A stretch of DNA of 36,254 nt from an uncultured Erythrobacter sp. (GCA_947258465.1 CAMYIQ010000320.1:1-36254), one strand, 5' to 3'. Shown: positions 26,970-35,956, counted from the stretch's first letter. Numbers and translations: made by a program. The notes: generated from the letters alone by a model not told the origin.

Positions 26970-27686
26970 ATGCAAAACCAGATTTTCACCTACGTATTGC
27001 TTGCCGGGTTGGCAATCGCACTCCTCTGTGTAATCGTCACCGACCTCAAGAGCCGCACGATCAGCAACAGGCTCACGATGACGGTGGCACTGGGCGCCCC
27101 GCTCTACTGGCTGTCGATCGGGCTGCCGCTATGGCCCGGGATTGCGTTTCAACTCGGTTTGGCAGTCGTCGTCTTCGCGGTCTGCTGCGTACTCTTCGCC
27201 ATTCGTCAAATGGGGGGTGGGGATGTGAAACTGCTCACGGCCCTTTCTTTGTGGATACCGCCTTCGCAATTCACCCTTTTGCTGGTGGCCATGGCGATGC
27301 TGGGATGGGTGCTGACCATGGCCGTCGGCGCATGGCGGGTGGCCCATTCCAATGCCTTCAAGACCAGGCCTGCGCGCGATTCCACGCTGCTGGTTCTCGG
27401 CACCTTGATTGCCGCGCTCTTCGCCAGCGCCGTGCTTGGCGGGCCGACGCTGCCCGTGCCGCAAGGCCTGATCGACACGACGTCTTCCAGCCCCCTCGCC
27501 GCGATCGCCGTGATACTCGCTCCATTCGTCATCTTGCTGGTGGTCACCCTTGGGTCGATCCGCATCATTCGGCGGCACGACCGCGATCTCTGGGTTCCCT
27601 ACGGCCCGGCGATTTCGCTCGCCGGTATCTGGATCGTCGCCAGCGGGCAGTTGCTGGCCGCCCACCCTGCCGTGACCGGCAGCTGA
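26970..27686 (+). CDS. cpaA: CpaA/TadV-type prepilin peptidase
   Basis: 238 residues with about six membrane segments, longer than the roughly 170 of Caulobacter CpaA. The two catalytic Asp of the A24 family are D25 (VTDLKSRTISN) and D85 (MGGGDVKLL). The C-terminal VPYGPAISLAG is another family mark. It would cleave the leader of the Flp pilin before assembly. It is the first gene of the pilus block; the divergent gap to the hydrolase gene is 85 bases. Confidence 0.93.
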   Translation: MQNQIFTYVLLAGLAIALLCVIVTDLKSRTISNRLTMTVALGAPLYWLSIGLPLWPGIAFQLGLAVVVFAVCCVLFAIRQMGGGDVKLLTALSLWIPPSQFTLLLVAMAMLGWVLTMAVGAWRVAHSNAFKTRPARDSTLLVLGTLIAALFASAVLGGPTLPVPQGLIDTTSSSPLAAIAVILAPFVILLVVTLGSIRIIRRHDRDLWVPYGPAISLAGIWIVASGQLLAAHPAVTGS

Positions 27687-27732
27687 GAACGCGATTTTAA
27701 CCAATTCGACCCTACAGCACGAACCCATACTT

Positions 27733-27755
27733 GCCCGCATCGGGATTCCGCGGGC
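27733..27755 (+). repeat. GC-rich inverted repeat in the cpaA-cpaB gap
   Basis: GCCCGC (27733-27738) and GCGGGC (27750-27755) can pair over an 11-base loop, 24 bases before the cpaB ATG. No T tract follows. A leader or processing hairpin is possible. Confidence 0.35.
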
Positions 27756-27778
27756 CGAACGAGAGGGGCTAGACAGCC

Positions 27779-28873
27779 ATGGATAGGAAGAAGCTGGTTC
27801 TGCTGGTCGCCGCACTGATCGTTGCAGTGGGTACGGCGCTGATCGCGCGGAGCATGTTTGCCGGTGCGAGCGCGCCTCAGGCCGAGGCCGCTCCGGTCGA
27901 AGCGCGCGGCCCCAAGGTCCTCGTCGCACAGCGGGCGCTGCCTGTGGGCACGATCATTACGGCCGACGCGATCGGGTACCAGCTCTGGCCCGAAGAACTG
28001 GTTCAGGACGCTTATTTCCTCGACGGCGAAGCCGATATGAACAAGCTTCTCGGTACGGTCGTCCGTCATCCGATAACGGCCGGTGAACCGGTCACGCAGG
28101 GTTCGCTCGTCGCGCCGGGCGATCGCGGTTTTCTCGCCGCCGCTCTCGCCCCGGGCATGCGGGCCATTACCGTTCCCGTTACCGCCCAGTCGGGCGTGGC
28201 CGGGTTCGTCTTTCCCGGCGACCGCGTCGACATGGTGTTAACCCAGAAAGTCGAAGGCAATGACGGGACGAACCTGAACGCGTCGGAAACCATTTTGCGT
28301 AACCTTCGCGTTCTCGCGACGGACCAGTCGACCGTTTCGGAACAGGCCGAAGACGGTTCGACGGTAGTGAAGCAATTCCGGACCGTCACACTCGAGGTCA
28401 CGCCGGTCATCGCCGAGAAGATCGCGGTGGCACAGACGATCGGTACGCTCAGCCTGTCGCTGCGTTCGCTGGCCGATAACCAGACCGAGCTCGAGCGGGC
28501 CATTGCGGCGGGCGACATCAACATTCCCGACGATGCGACGCCCGAAGAGGAAGAACGCATTCTGCGTCAGGCAATGGCGCGTCCCGACGATGGGAAAAGC
28601 ACCTATGTAACCGGCGGAGACGTTTCGCGTTTTCAACGTCGTTCGGCCCCTCCGCAGGGCGCCGTCACGGGCCCGCCGCCGACCGGATCGGCAGCCATGC
28701 CCGTTCGCCAAGGACCAAGTGTGCGTGTCACTCGCGGCAAGGAAACGGAAAACGTCCCGGTCGGCGCCGCCAAGATCAGCGCCGCGACCGGCGTCATCAA
28801 GAGCCGGCAGGCCGATGGAGCCTGGCTGCCAGCCGCGACCGGGCCGGTCGCGCAGACGGTTGCCGTCGCATGA
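27779..28873 (+). CDS. cpaB: CpaB/RcpC, Flp pilus assembly protein
   Basis: 364 residues. One N-terminal membrane segment (about 7-28), then a SAF domain (about 45-110: VLVAQRALPVGTIITADAI...GEPVTQGSLV), then the RcpC/CpaB domain with AITVPVTAQSGVAGFVFPGDRVDMVLTQ. The C-terminal about 90 residues are low-complexity and Pro/Ala-rich. CpaB lies in the periplasm beside the secretin and is required for pilus biogenesis. GAGAGGGG precedes the ATG by about ten bases. Its stop overlaps an unused ATG (28870) of the next frame. Confidence 0.96.
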   Translation: MDRKKLVLLVAALIVAVGTALIARSMFAGASAPQAEAAPVEARGPKVLVAQRALPVGTIITADAIGYQLWPEELVQDAYFLDGEADMNKLLGTVVRHPITAGEPVTQGSLVAPGDRGFLAAALAPGMRAITVPVTAQSGVAGFVFPGDRVDMVLTQKVEGNDGTNLNASETILRNLRVLATDQSTVSEQAEDGSTVVKQFRTVTLEVTPVIAEKIAVAQTIGTLSLSLRSLADNQTELERAIAAGDINIPDDATPEEEERILRQAMARPDDGKSTYVTGGDVSRFQRRSAPPQGAVTGPPPTGSAAMPVRQGPSVRVTRGKETENVPVGAAKISAATGVIKSRQADGAWLPAATGPVAQTVAVA

Positions 28874-28914
28874 GCCGGAAAGAAAAAACGGGTAGCCAAT
28901 CAGGGGGCACATCC

Positions 28915-30501
28915 ATGAAACGTCGACTTACCACGAAATTGCTGGTCGCCAGTCTGGCCATCGCGCCACTGGCCAGCGCGCCGACGAACGTCGCGACGGC
29001 CCAGTCGATCGTGAGCCCAAGCTCGGAGATCGTGCTTTCGATCGGCCGCGGCGAATTGGTCAACGTACCCGGCGCCATGGCCGATGTCTTCATCGCCAAC
29101 GACCAGATCGCCGACGTTCAGGTGAAATCCAAACGTCAGCTCTACGTCTTCGGCAAAGCGGGGGGCGAAACCACGATCTACGCCAGCAACCGGGCCGGAG
29201 ACATCATCTGGTCGGCCAATATCCGCGTCGGTTCGAACATCGGCAGCATCGATCAGCTTCTCGCGCTGGCCATGCCTCAGGCGAAGATTTCGGTCGCCAC
29301 CATGGGATCCAACGTCGTTCTCCTCACCGGAACCGTTGCCGGCCCCGAGGATGCGGAAGAAGCGCAGCGCCTGGTGGAGGCCTTTGTCGGGGACGAAGCG
29401 AATGTCATCAGCCGTCTGCGCATGGCCACCCCGCTGCAAGTGAACCTGCAGGTTCGCATCGCCGAGGTAAGCCGCAGCTTCGTGCGGGCACTCGGCGTCA
29501 ACCTGACCAGCATCGACAGCAGCAGCGGGTTCAAGTTCGGCATAGGCCAGGGAAGGCAGGGCGCAATTCCGGAGTTCAACCCCGAAAAGCCGCTGGGCAC
29601 CGGTACGAAAACCATTGAAAGGGTATTCAATCCATTAACCGGCGAGTTCGAGGAACTGCCCGGTTCCACCGTTTCCCCGATTTCGCCGGGCACTACTTTG
29701 GGGGCATTCGGCAAGTTCCTCGGTCTGGACATCGGCGCCGCGCTGGATATGGCAGAGACAGAAGGGCTCGTGACCACGCTCTCGCAGCCCAATCTTACCG
29801 CGCTTTCGGGGGAAACGGCCGAGTTTCTGGCCGGCGGCGAATTCCCGATCCCGCTGAGCCAGGGGCTTGGCACAACCTCGATCGAATATAAGAAATATGG
29901 CGTCAGTCTCGCCTATTCTCCGACCGTGCTTTCGAACGGCCGTATCTCGATGCGCGTACGTCCGGAAGTGTCGGAATTGTCCAGCCAGGGCGCGATCACG
30001 CTGGAAGGTTTCCAGGTGCCCGCACTGGTGACCCGCCGCGCCGAAACCACTGTCGAGCTCGGCTCGGGCCAGAGCTTCATGATCGCCGGCCTGTTGTCGA
30101 ACAACGCAACCAATACGATCGACAAGGCTCCGGGCCTCGGCGACGTGCCGATCCTCGGCAATCTGTTCCGGTCGACCACTTACCGCAAGGGCGAAACCGA
30201 ACTGGTAATCGTCGTGACCCCCTATCTGGTGAAACCGATCGACGGGAACGACATCAAGCTGCCCACGGACGGTTTCCGCAAGCCGACCGAATTCCAGCGG
30301 CTGCTCGGTTTCCAGCAAAGCGACGGTGTGACCGGCGGCGACCGTCCGAAACCACGCGCCGTCCAGTCGCAACCTGCCGCACCTGCCATTTCGCAAGGCG
30401 CGCCGGTCGACGGTGGCGACCAGCAAGCATCAGACGGGAAAACCGAAGCGCGTCGCAATGAAAAGACCGCATCGGCGAAGCCCGGTTTCAGTTTCGAATA
30501 A
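28915..30501 (+). CDS. cpaC: CpaC/RcpA, Flp pilus secretin
   Basis: 528 residues from ATG 28915, preceded by AGGGGG at eight bases. ATG 28870 in frame would place 15 polar residues before the signal peptide (MKRRLTTKLLVASLAIAPLA..., cleaved near residue 30). Layout: pilus-assembly N-domain (about 36-105), BON-like segment, secretin domain (about 175-450) ending ELVIVVTPYLVKPI, then a disordered tail. It forms the outer-membrane channel through which the pilus passes. Confidence 0.96.
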   Translation: MKRRLTTKLLVASLAIAPLASAPTNVATAQSIVSPSSEIVLSIGRGELVNVPGAMADVFIANDQIADVQVKSKRQLYVFGKAGGETTIYASNRAGDIIWSANIRVGSNIGSIDQLLALAMPQAKISVATMGSNVVLLTGTVAGPEDAEEAQRLVEAFVGDEANVISRLRMATPLQVNLQVRIAEVSRSFVRALGVNLTSIDSSSGFKFGIGQGRQGAIPEFNPEKPLGTGTKTIERVFNPLTGEFEELPGSTVSPISPGTTLGAFGKFLGLDIGAALDMAETEGLVTTLSQPNLTALSGETAEFLAGGEFPIPLSQGLGTTSIEYKKYGVSLAYSPTVLSNGRISMRVRPEVSELSSQGAITLEGFQVPALVTRRAETTVELGSGQSFMIAGLLSNNATNTIDKAPGLGDVPILGNLFRSTTYRKGETELVIVVTPYLVKPIDGNDIKLPTDGFRKPTEFQRLLGFQQSDGVTGGDRPKPRAVQSQPAAPAISQGAPVDGGDQQASDGKTEARRNEKTASAKPGFSFE

Positions 30502-30514
30502 GGGGACGAGTAAC

Positions 30515-31162
30515 ATGGCTATAGCATTCAATCGCAAGCTCGCCGGTACGCTGGCCGCCTCGCTCGGCCTCGCGCTCGGTGCCTGCGGCGGCTTCCCGAC
30601 CGAAAACCGTTCGCTTTACAGCGCTCGTCAGCCCGTCGTCGAACGGACCAATTTCACGCTCGACATACGCACTGCGGGCGATGGCCTGCCGGTCGGCGAA
30701 CAGCGCCGTGTCGCGGGTTGGTTCGATGCCATGGAACTTGGCTATGGCGATCGCATCTCGCTCGACGATCCGACCGCCAATCCAGCCGTGAGGGAGGACC
30801 TCGTCGCCCTCGCCGGGCGGCATGGCCTGCTGGTCAGCGAGAGTTCCCCGGTCACTCCCGACTATATCGATCCGGGTGAGGCGCGCATCGTCATAACCCG
30901 TTCGAAGGCGAGCGTTCCCGGTTGCCCCGACTGGTCGGCCAACAACGAAGCCAACGAATATAACGCAACCTACCCTGGTTATGGCTGCGCGGTGAACGGG
31001 AATCTCGCTGCGATGATCGCAAACCCGGAAGATCTGATTGCGGGGCAGAAGGGCTCGGGCGAGACCTTGGTCACCACTTCGACCAAGGCGATCGAGGCCT
31101 ATCGCGACAAGACTCCAACCGGTGCGGGCGGTCTATCCCAAGTCAGCAGCAAAGGAGACTAA
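30515..31162 (+). CDS. cpaD: CpaD, Flp pilus assembly lipoprotein
   Basis: 215 residues from ATG 30515, with AGGGGACGAG upstream. A lipoprotein signal (lipobox LGAC, Cys 24) is followed by the CpaD pattern: PGCPDWS..., N-rich stretch, GYGCAVNGNLAAMIANPEDLI. It is an outer-membrane-associated partner of the secretin. It ends six bases before cpaE. Confidence 0.95.
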   Translation: MAIAFNRKLAGTLAASLGLALGACGGFPTENRSLYSARQPVVERTNFTLDIRTAGDGLPVGEQRRVAGWFDAMELGYGDRISLDDPTANPAVREDLVALAGRHGLLVSESSPVTPDYIDPGEARIVITRSKASVPGCPDWSANNEANEYNATYPGYGCAVNGNLAAMIANPEDLIAGQKGSGETLVTTSTKAIEAYRDKTPTGAGGLSQVSSKGD

Positions 31163-31168
31163 GCAGCC

Positions 31169-32458
31169 ATGAGCGCTTCACTCAAACCCGGCATGGCAGG
31201 CAACCGCGACGCCTTTGCGGCCTATATCTGCGACGAGAACGCTCTCGATGTACTGCGTCCTGTGGTGATCGAACTCGGCTGGCAGCCCGAGAAATGCAAT
31301 AAGGGCGGATTGCGCAACGCGATCCAGTCGCTATCGGTTTCGGCCAGCCCCAACATCTTGATGGTGGACCTTTCGGAAAGCGGCGACCCGCTGAACGACA
31401 TCAACGCGCTGGCCGAAGTCTGCGAACCGGGCACGGTGGTAATCGCCATCGGCCAGGTCAACGATGTGCGCCTGTATCGCGACCTGCTCGCAAGCGGCAT
31501 CCACGATTACCTGCTCAAGCCGTTATCGGCCAATATGCTGCGCGATTCGCTCAATCAGGCGCAGGCTGTTTTTCTCGCTCCGCGAGCCGGCGAAGACGAC
31601 GGCGTCAAACGTCACATGTCGACTGCCGTGATCGGCACGCGGGGCGGCGTCGGCGCATCCACGCTTGCCACGTCACTCGCCTGGCTCTTCGCCAGCGAGA
31701 AACACATGCCGACCGCCCTGCTCGATCTCGACGTGCATTTCGGCACCGGCGCTCTGGCGCTCGATCTCGAACCCGGCCGCGGGCTGACCGACGCGATCGA
31801 CAATCCGAGCCGGATCGACGGGCTGTTTATCGAACGCGCGATGATCCGCGCGAGCGACAATCTCGCGATCCTTTCGGCGGAAGCACCGATCAATCATCCG
31901 CTGATGACCGACGGGTCTGCCTTCGTGCAGTTGCAGGAAGAGTTCAGGCATTCGTTCGAAATGACCGTGCTCGACATGCCGCGCAATATGATGATCAATT
32001 TTCCTCACCTGCTCAACGATATAAACGTCGTTGTGCTGGCTACCGAAATGTCGCTGGCTTCGGCCCGCGACACGATCCGCATCCTGTCGTGGCTCAAGAC
32101 GAACGCGCCCCATTCGCATGTCGTGATCGTGGCCAACAAGGTTCAGCCGGGGGCCGCCGAAATCAGCAAGGCCGATTTCGAGGCCTCGATCGAGCGCAAG
32201 ATCGATGTGACGATCCCCTACGATCAGAAGGCTGCGGCAAATGCCGCCAAGCTCGGCAAGACTTTCGTCGACGCCAATAGCGGAGCGAAAGCGACGGGGG
32301 CGATCAAGCAGCTCTGTGCCCGCGTCATCGGCATCGGCACCGAAGAGGCCGTGGCAGCCGAGGAAGCGGGAGCCAAGAAATCGCTGCTCGGCGGTTTCGA
32401 TTTCAAGAATCTGCTCGCGAAGAAGAAGGGCGCACCGGCTGCACAGCCGGTGGAATGA
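31169..32458 (+). CDS. cpaE: CpaE/TadZ, pilus localisation ATPase-like protein
   Basis: 429 residues. The N-terminal half (about 16-135) is an atypical response-receiver domain; the C-terminal half is a MinD/ParA-type domain with a deviant Walker A, GTRGGVGASTLATSLAW (156-172), where the usual Lys before Ser/Thr is Ala, and LLDLDVHFGTGALALDL after it. CpaE/TadZ places the pilus apparatus at the cell pole. The C-terminal tail is Lys/Ala-rich. The ATG is six bases after the cpaD stop (AAAGGAG site). Confidence 0.96.
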   Translation: MSASLKPGMAGNRDAFAAYICDENALDVLRPVVIELGWQPEKCNKGGLRNAIQSLSVSASPNILMVDLSESGDPLNDINALAEVCEPGTVVIAIGQVNDVRLYRDLLASGIHDYLLKPLSANMLRDSLNQAQAVFLAPRAGEDDGVKRHMSTAVIGTRGGVGASTLATSLAWLFASEKHMPTALLDLDVHFGTGALALDLEPGRGLTDAIDNPSRIDGLFIERAMIRASDNLAILSAEAPINHPLMTDGSAFVQLQEEFRHSFEMTVLDMPRNMMINFPHLLNDINVVVLATEMSLASARDTIRILSWLKTNAPHSHVVIVANKVQPGAAEISKADFEASIERKIDVTIPYDQKAAANAAKLGKTFVDANSGAKATGAIKQLCARVIGIGTEEAVAAEEAGAKKSLLGGFDFKNLLAKKKGAPAAQPVE

Positions 32459-32462
32459 CGGC

Positions 32463-32482
32463 ACCCGAGACACGCTTCGGGT
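32463..32482 (+). repeat. Hairpin between cpaE and tadB
   Basis: ACCCGA (32463-32468) and TCGGGT (32477-32482) pair over eight bases, plus a possible G-T pair inside. It sits five bases after the cpaE stop, with no T tract. It might slow transcription or protect the mRNA end. It lies where cpaF would normally be. Confidence 0.45.
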
Positions 32483-32508
32483 AGCTTGCAAATGGACGGA
32501 GACTACGC

Positions 32509-33480
32509 ATGAACATCATCCAGCCGGTGCTGGTGGCCGTCGGGGTCCTCGCCTTGCTGGCGATCGGATACGCTATGCTCTCCGGCCCGAATGCGGCCAA
32601 AGCGAGCCAGCGGCGGCTGGAGCAGCTTCGCTATCGCCATTCGGAAAGCACCGACGCCAAGGTCGAATCCCAGCTCAAGAAAGCCATCGCGGCGCGCAAG
32701 CCGAAGATGCAGCGAGTCGCCGGATCGACTTCGCGGATCGAAGCGCTGGCCAATCGGCTCGATCGAACCGGAAAAGGTTGGACGCTCAGTCAATATGCCT
32801 ACGCGTCGCTCGGACTGGGCATCGTCGTGACGCTTCTCATGTTCCTGCGCAGCGGATCGCCGGGCCTGTCGCTGGCCATTGGTGTGCTGGTGGGGGCGGG
32901 ATTGCCGCATTTTATCGTCGGGCGCACGATCAAAAAGCGCACCAGCGATTTCAACGCGAAGTTTCCCGACGCCATCGAACTGCTCGTGCGCGGCCTGCGC
33001 TCGGGCCTTCCGGTGACCGAGACGCTCGCGGTCGTCGCGCAGGAGGTCCCCGGCCCTGTCGGCGAGGAGTTCAGGGGCGTCGTCGAGCGTATCAAGATCG
33101 GGCGCACGATGGAGGATGCCCTTCAGGAAACGGCGGACAGGCTCGGTATCCCGGAATTCAACTTTTTCTGCATCACTCTCGCCATCCAGCGCGAAACCGG
33201 CGGTAACCTCGCCGAAACCCTGTCGAACCTTTCCGACGTGCTTCGCAAGCGGGCGCAGATGAAACTCAAGATCAGGGCGATGAGCTCGGAATCGAAGGCC
33301 TCGGCCTATATCGTCGGCGCCCTGCCCTTCATCGTGTTCGGACTGATCTGGTGGATCAACCCGGCATATATCGGCGGCTTCTTCGAGGATGACCGTCTGA
33401 TCGTAACCGGCCTGGGCGGCCTCGTGTGGATGGGCATCGGCGTCTTCATCATGGCCAAGATGGTCAGCTTCGAGATCTGA
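32509..33480 (+). CDS. tadB: TadB, inner-membrane platform protein of the Flp pilus
   Basis: 323 residues with an N-terminal membrane segment, a basic cytoplasmic stretch, two membrane segments in the middle (about 88-130) and two at the C-terminus, the type II secretion F-like layout. The T2SSF core contains FPDAIELLVRGLRSGLPVTETL and FFCITLAIQRETGGNLAETLSNLSDVLR. TadB and TadC form the platform on which the ATPase acts. GGAG lies eight bases before the ATG. Confidence 0.95.
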   Translation: MNIIQPVLVAVGVLALLAIGYAMLSGPNAAKASQRRLEQLRYRHSESTDAKVESQLKKAIAARKPKMQRVAGSTSRIEALANRLDRTGKGWTLSQYAYASLGLGIVVTLLMFLRSGSPGLSLAIGVLVGAGLPHFIVGRTIKKRTSDFNAKFPDAIELLVRGLRSGLPVTETLAVVAQEVPGPVGEEFRGVVERIKIGRTMEDALQETADRLGIPEFNFFCITLAIQRETGGNLAETLSNLSDVLRKRAQMKLKIRAMSSESKASAYIVGALPFIVFGLIWWINPAYIGGFFEDDRLIVTGLGGLVWMGIGVFIMAKMVSFEI

Positions 33481-33500
33481 GCTGGGGAAAGAATAGAACT

Positions 33501-34502
33501 ATGGACGCTGCAACCGGCCCCACCCTTCTCGGCTTCGATGTCTATCTGGTCGGCTCGATCCTCATCGGGATCGCAGCCGCTGCCATGGTGTTCGCGATCT
33601 ACACTGCCGTGACCATCAAGGATCCGATGAGCAAGCGCGTCAAAGCGCTCGAGGGTCGCCGGGAAGAGCTCAAGATGGGCCTCGTTACCTCCTCCGCCAA
33701 GAAGCGGCAGAGCCTGGTTCGCAAGACCGATACGACCGAGAAGATCAAAGACACGCTCGGCAGGATGAAGGTGCTGCAGGAGAGCCAAGTCGAAGGCGTG
33801 CAGCAAAAACTGGCCCATGCCGGCATCCGTAACAAGGAACTGGCGATCGTCATCATCGGCCTGCGCGCGGTCCTGCCGGTGTTGCTGGGCGGCCTCGTCT
33901 TCGTATCGGTCTTCTTGCTCGACACCTTTCCCGAATGGGGCGCGATAAAGCGCAACGGCGCGCTGATTCTGGCCGTGTTTCTCGGCTATAAGGGTCCTGA
34001 AATCTACCTTAGCAATCTGGCATCGAAACGTTCGGACGCGATCCGGAAGGGCCTTCCGGATGCGCTCGACCTGCTGGTCATCTGCGCGGAAGCGGGCCTG
34101 ACCGTCGATGCTGCATTCAACCGGGTGGCGAAGGAACTGGGCCGCGCCTATCCGGAACTGGGTGACGAGTTCGCGCTCACCGCTATCGAGCTGTCCTTCC
34201 TCAACGAACGGAAGAAGGCCTTCGACAACCTCGCCTACCGCGTGGATCTGGAGGCGGTGAAAGGCGTCGTCACCACCATGGTCCAGACCGAACGCTATGG
34301 TACCCCGCTAGCTTCCGCCTTACGCGTCCTGTCGGCCGAATTCCGTAACGAGCGGATGATGCGCGCCGAGGAAAAGGCCGCGCGCCTGCCGGCCATCATG
34401 ACCGTGCCGCTGATCATGTTCATCTTGCCGGTCCTGTTCATCGTCATTCTCGGACCGGCGGCCTGTTCGATCGCCGACGCCTTCAGCGGCGGTATCGGGT
34501 AA
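33501..34502 (+). CDS. tadC: TadC, inner-membrane platform protein of the Flp pilus
   Basis: 333 residues from ATG 33501, with GGGGAAAG upstream; the frame is open to 33426 but that part overlaps tadB. It has membrane segments at about 13-36, 110-155 and near the C-terminus and the T2SSF core GLPDALDLLVICAEAGLTVDAAFNRVAKELG...MVQTERYGTPLASALRVLSAEFR. It pairs with TadB. It is the last gene of the pilus block here; no tadD, tadE, tadF, tadG or pilin gene follows. Confidence 0.95.
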   Translation: MDAATGPTLLGFDVYLVGSILIGIAAAAMVFAIYTAVTIKDPMSKRVKALEGRREELKMGLVTSSAKKRQSLVRKTDTTEKIKDTLGRMKVLQESQVEGVQQKLAHAGIRNKELAIVIIGLRAVLPVLLGGLVFVSVFLLDTFPEWGAIKRNGALILAVFLGYKGPEIYLSNLASKRSDAIRKGLPDALDLLVICAEAGLTVDAAFNRVAKELGRAYPELGDEFALTAIELSFLNERKKAFDNLAYRVDLEAVKGVVTTMVQTERYGTPLASALRVLSAEFRNERMMRAEEKAARLPAIMTVPLIMFILPVLFIVILGPAACSIADAFSGGIG

Positions 34503-34530
34503 TCCGCTTCTCCTGCGCCGGTCGCAAAGG

Positions 34531-34561
34531 AAGCCTGGCCGCTTTTCAGTCGGCCAGGCTT
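34531..34561. terminator. Bidirectional hairpin between tadC and the MarR gene
   Basis: An 11-pair perfect stem (34531-34541 with 34551-34561) and a nine-base loop. The MarR stop codon lies in the loop. Neither side has a full T tract, so its strength is uncertain, but position and stem suit a shared terminator of convergent genes. Confidence 0.6.
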
Positions 34562-35016
34562 TCCGCGTCGAAATCGCCCGCCTGATCGCGTACCCGCACC
34601 AGCATGTCGAGCAGGCTGGCGCGCTCTTCCTCGCTCAGCACCGAGAACAGCTCGCTCTCGATCTTCAGGGCCAGCGGCATGATCCCCGCATGGACCGCGC
34701 GCCCTTCGCTTGTCAGTTCCAGCAAATGCGAACGCCCATCGCTGGCATTGGGCGAACGCTGGACCAGGCCGCGGTCCTCCAGCCGCTTGCACGCGCGGTT
34801 GACCGGCACCTTGTCCATCAAAGTCTGTTGCGAAAGATCGCGCTGTGTCAGCGAACCGTGATCGCCGAGCACCGCCATGATACGCCATTCGGTGGTCTTG
34901 AGCGCGAAGCGCTTGCGGTACTGTTCGGCTATCCGGGTCGATACAGCATTCGATGCGATCGACAGTTGGTAAGGCAGGAACTCGGCAAGGCGTTGGGCGG
35001 GCTGGCGTTTGGACAT
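34546..35016 (-). CDS. MarR family transcriptional regulator
   Basis: 156 residues. It has an N-terminal dimerisation helix (FLPYQLSIASNAVSTRIAEQYRKRFALKTTEWRIMAVL), then a winged helix with SLTQRDLSQQTLMDKVPVNRACKRLEDRGLVQRSPNASDGRSHLLELT, including the D-x-R wing motif of MarR proteins, and a C-terminal dimerisation helix. MarR regulators respond to small ligands, often aromatic or CoA compounds. It lies 67 bases downstream of the enoyl-CoA hydratase gene in the same direction and could control it, but no clear operator was found. Confidence 0.94.
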   Translation of the reverse strand: MSKRQPAQRLAEFLPYQLSIASNAVSTRIAEQYRKRFALKTTEWRIMAVLGDHGSLTQRDLSQQTLMDKVPVNRACKRLEDRGLVQRSPNASDGRSHLLELTSEGRAVHAGIMPLALKIESELFSVLSEEERASLLDMLVRVRDQAGDFDAESLAD

Positions 35017-35083
35017 GCCGATACCTTTAAACCGCGCCTCTGGCTTGGCAAGACCGTTGCGATTGTAACCTTATCCCCCGGAC

Positions 35084-35956
35084 TCATCGGTAGGTCGGTT
35101 CCTCCCACCACGGGTAGAAATCGGGCATGTTCGCGCTCACCGTGTCGGGATAGGCCGGCGCCCGTTTCTCGAGAAAACTGGCGATACCCTCCTTCGCATC
35201 TTCGCTGCGGCTGAGGCGGTAGATCGCCCGGCTGTCGATCCGGTGCGCATCCATCGGATGACCCCCGGCACCCAGCCGCCACAGCATGGCTCGAGTCATG
35301 GAAACCGAAACGGCCGATGTGTTGTCCGCAATCTCGCGGGCGAGCTCCATCGCAGCATTCATCAATTCGCCCTGCGGATGAACCGAACGGACCAGGCCGC
35401 GATCCCGCGCTTCGCCAGCATCGAAGATACGCCCGGTCATACACCATTCGAGCGCGGTCTGCATGCCCACCAGCCGGGGCAGAAACCAACTGGAAGCAGC
35501 TTCGGGAACGATGCCGCGCCGTGCGAATACGAAACCGAACCGCGCATTTTCCGAGCACAGGCGAATATCGACGGGAAGCTGCATGGTAGCGCCCACTCCG
35601 ACCGCCACACCGTTGCACGCCCCGATCAGCGGTTTCCTGGAATTGAACAGGCGCAGGGTCAGACGCCCTCCCCCGTCCCGGACCCGTTCGTCGGAAAAAT
35701 CGTCTACCGCCGAAGGGTCGGAAAAAACCGTGCCCCCGTCTTCCGGCGTAAGATCGGCACCGGCGCAAAAAGCGCGCTCGCCCCGTCCGGTCACGATCAC
35801 GGCGCGCACTTCGTCATCGGCATCGGTATCGTCGATCGCCGCAGCGATTTCGGCGCCCATCCTGCCCGTGAACGCATTCATTTTTTCCGGTCGGTCGAGG
35901 GTGATCGTGGCAACGCCGTCGATCTTGTCCAATACAATCTGAGTGAAAGCCGTCAT
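35084..35956 (-). CDS. Enoyl-CoA hydratase/isomerase (crotonase) family protein
   Basis: 290 residues from ATG 35956, with AAGGAGAG eight bases upstream; the frame runs to 36031 but the extra part is not family-like. Crotonase marks: ATITLDRPEKMNAFT (16-30), AFCAGADL (62-69, oxyanion loop), NGVAVGVGATMQLPVDIRLCSENARFGF (115-142), and RRGIVPEAASSWFLPRLVG with the catalytic Glu at about 152. It acts on acyl-CoA; the exact reaction (hydratase, isomerase or other) cannot be told. It is near 290 residues, slightly longer than the common 260, with an insert after the oxyanion loop (about 70-95). Confidence 0.93.
   Translation of the reverse strand: MTAFTQIVLDKIDGVATITLDRPEKMNAFTGRMGAEIAAAIDDTDADDEVRAVIVTGRGERAFCAGADLTPEDGGTVFSDPSAVDDFSDERVRDGGGRLTLRLFNSRKPLIGACNGVAVGVGATMQLPVDIRLCSENARFGFVFARRGIVPEAASSWFLPRLVGMQTALEWCMTGRIFDAGEARDRGLVRSVHPQGELMNAAMELAREIADNTSAVSVSMTRAMLWRLGAGGHPMDAHRIDSRAIYRLSRSEDAKEGIASFLEKRAPAYPDTVSANMPDFYPWWEEPTYR

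Noticed and set aside
27697-27706. TTTTAACCAATT as a CtrA site upstream of cpaB
   Set aside because: Only one half-site; no second TTAA at seven bases.
28870-28914. Upstream ATG for cpaC overlapping the cpaB stop
   Set aside because: It would put polar residues before the signal peptide; the ATG at 28915 has a well-spaced AGGGGG.
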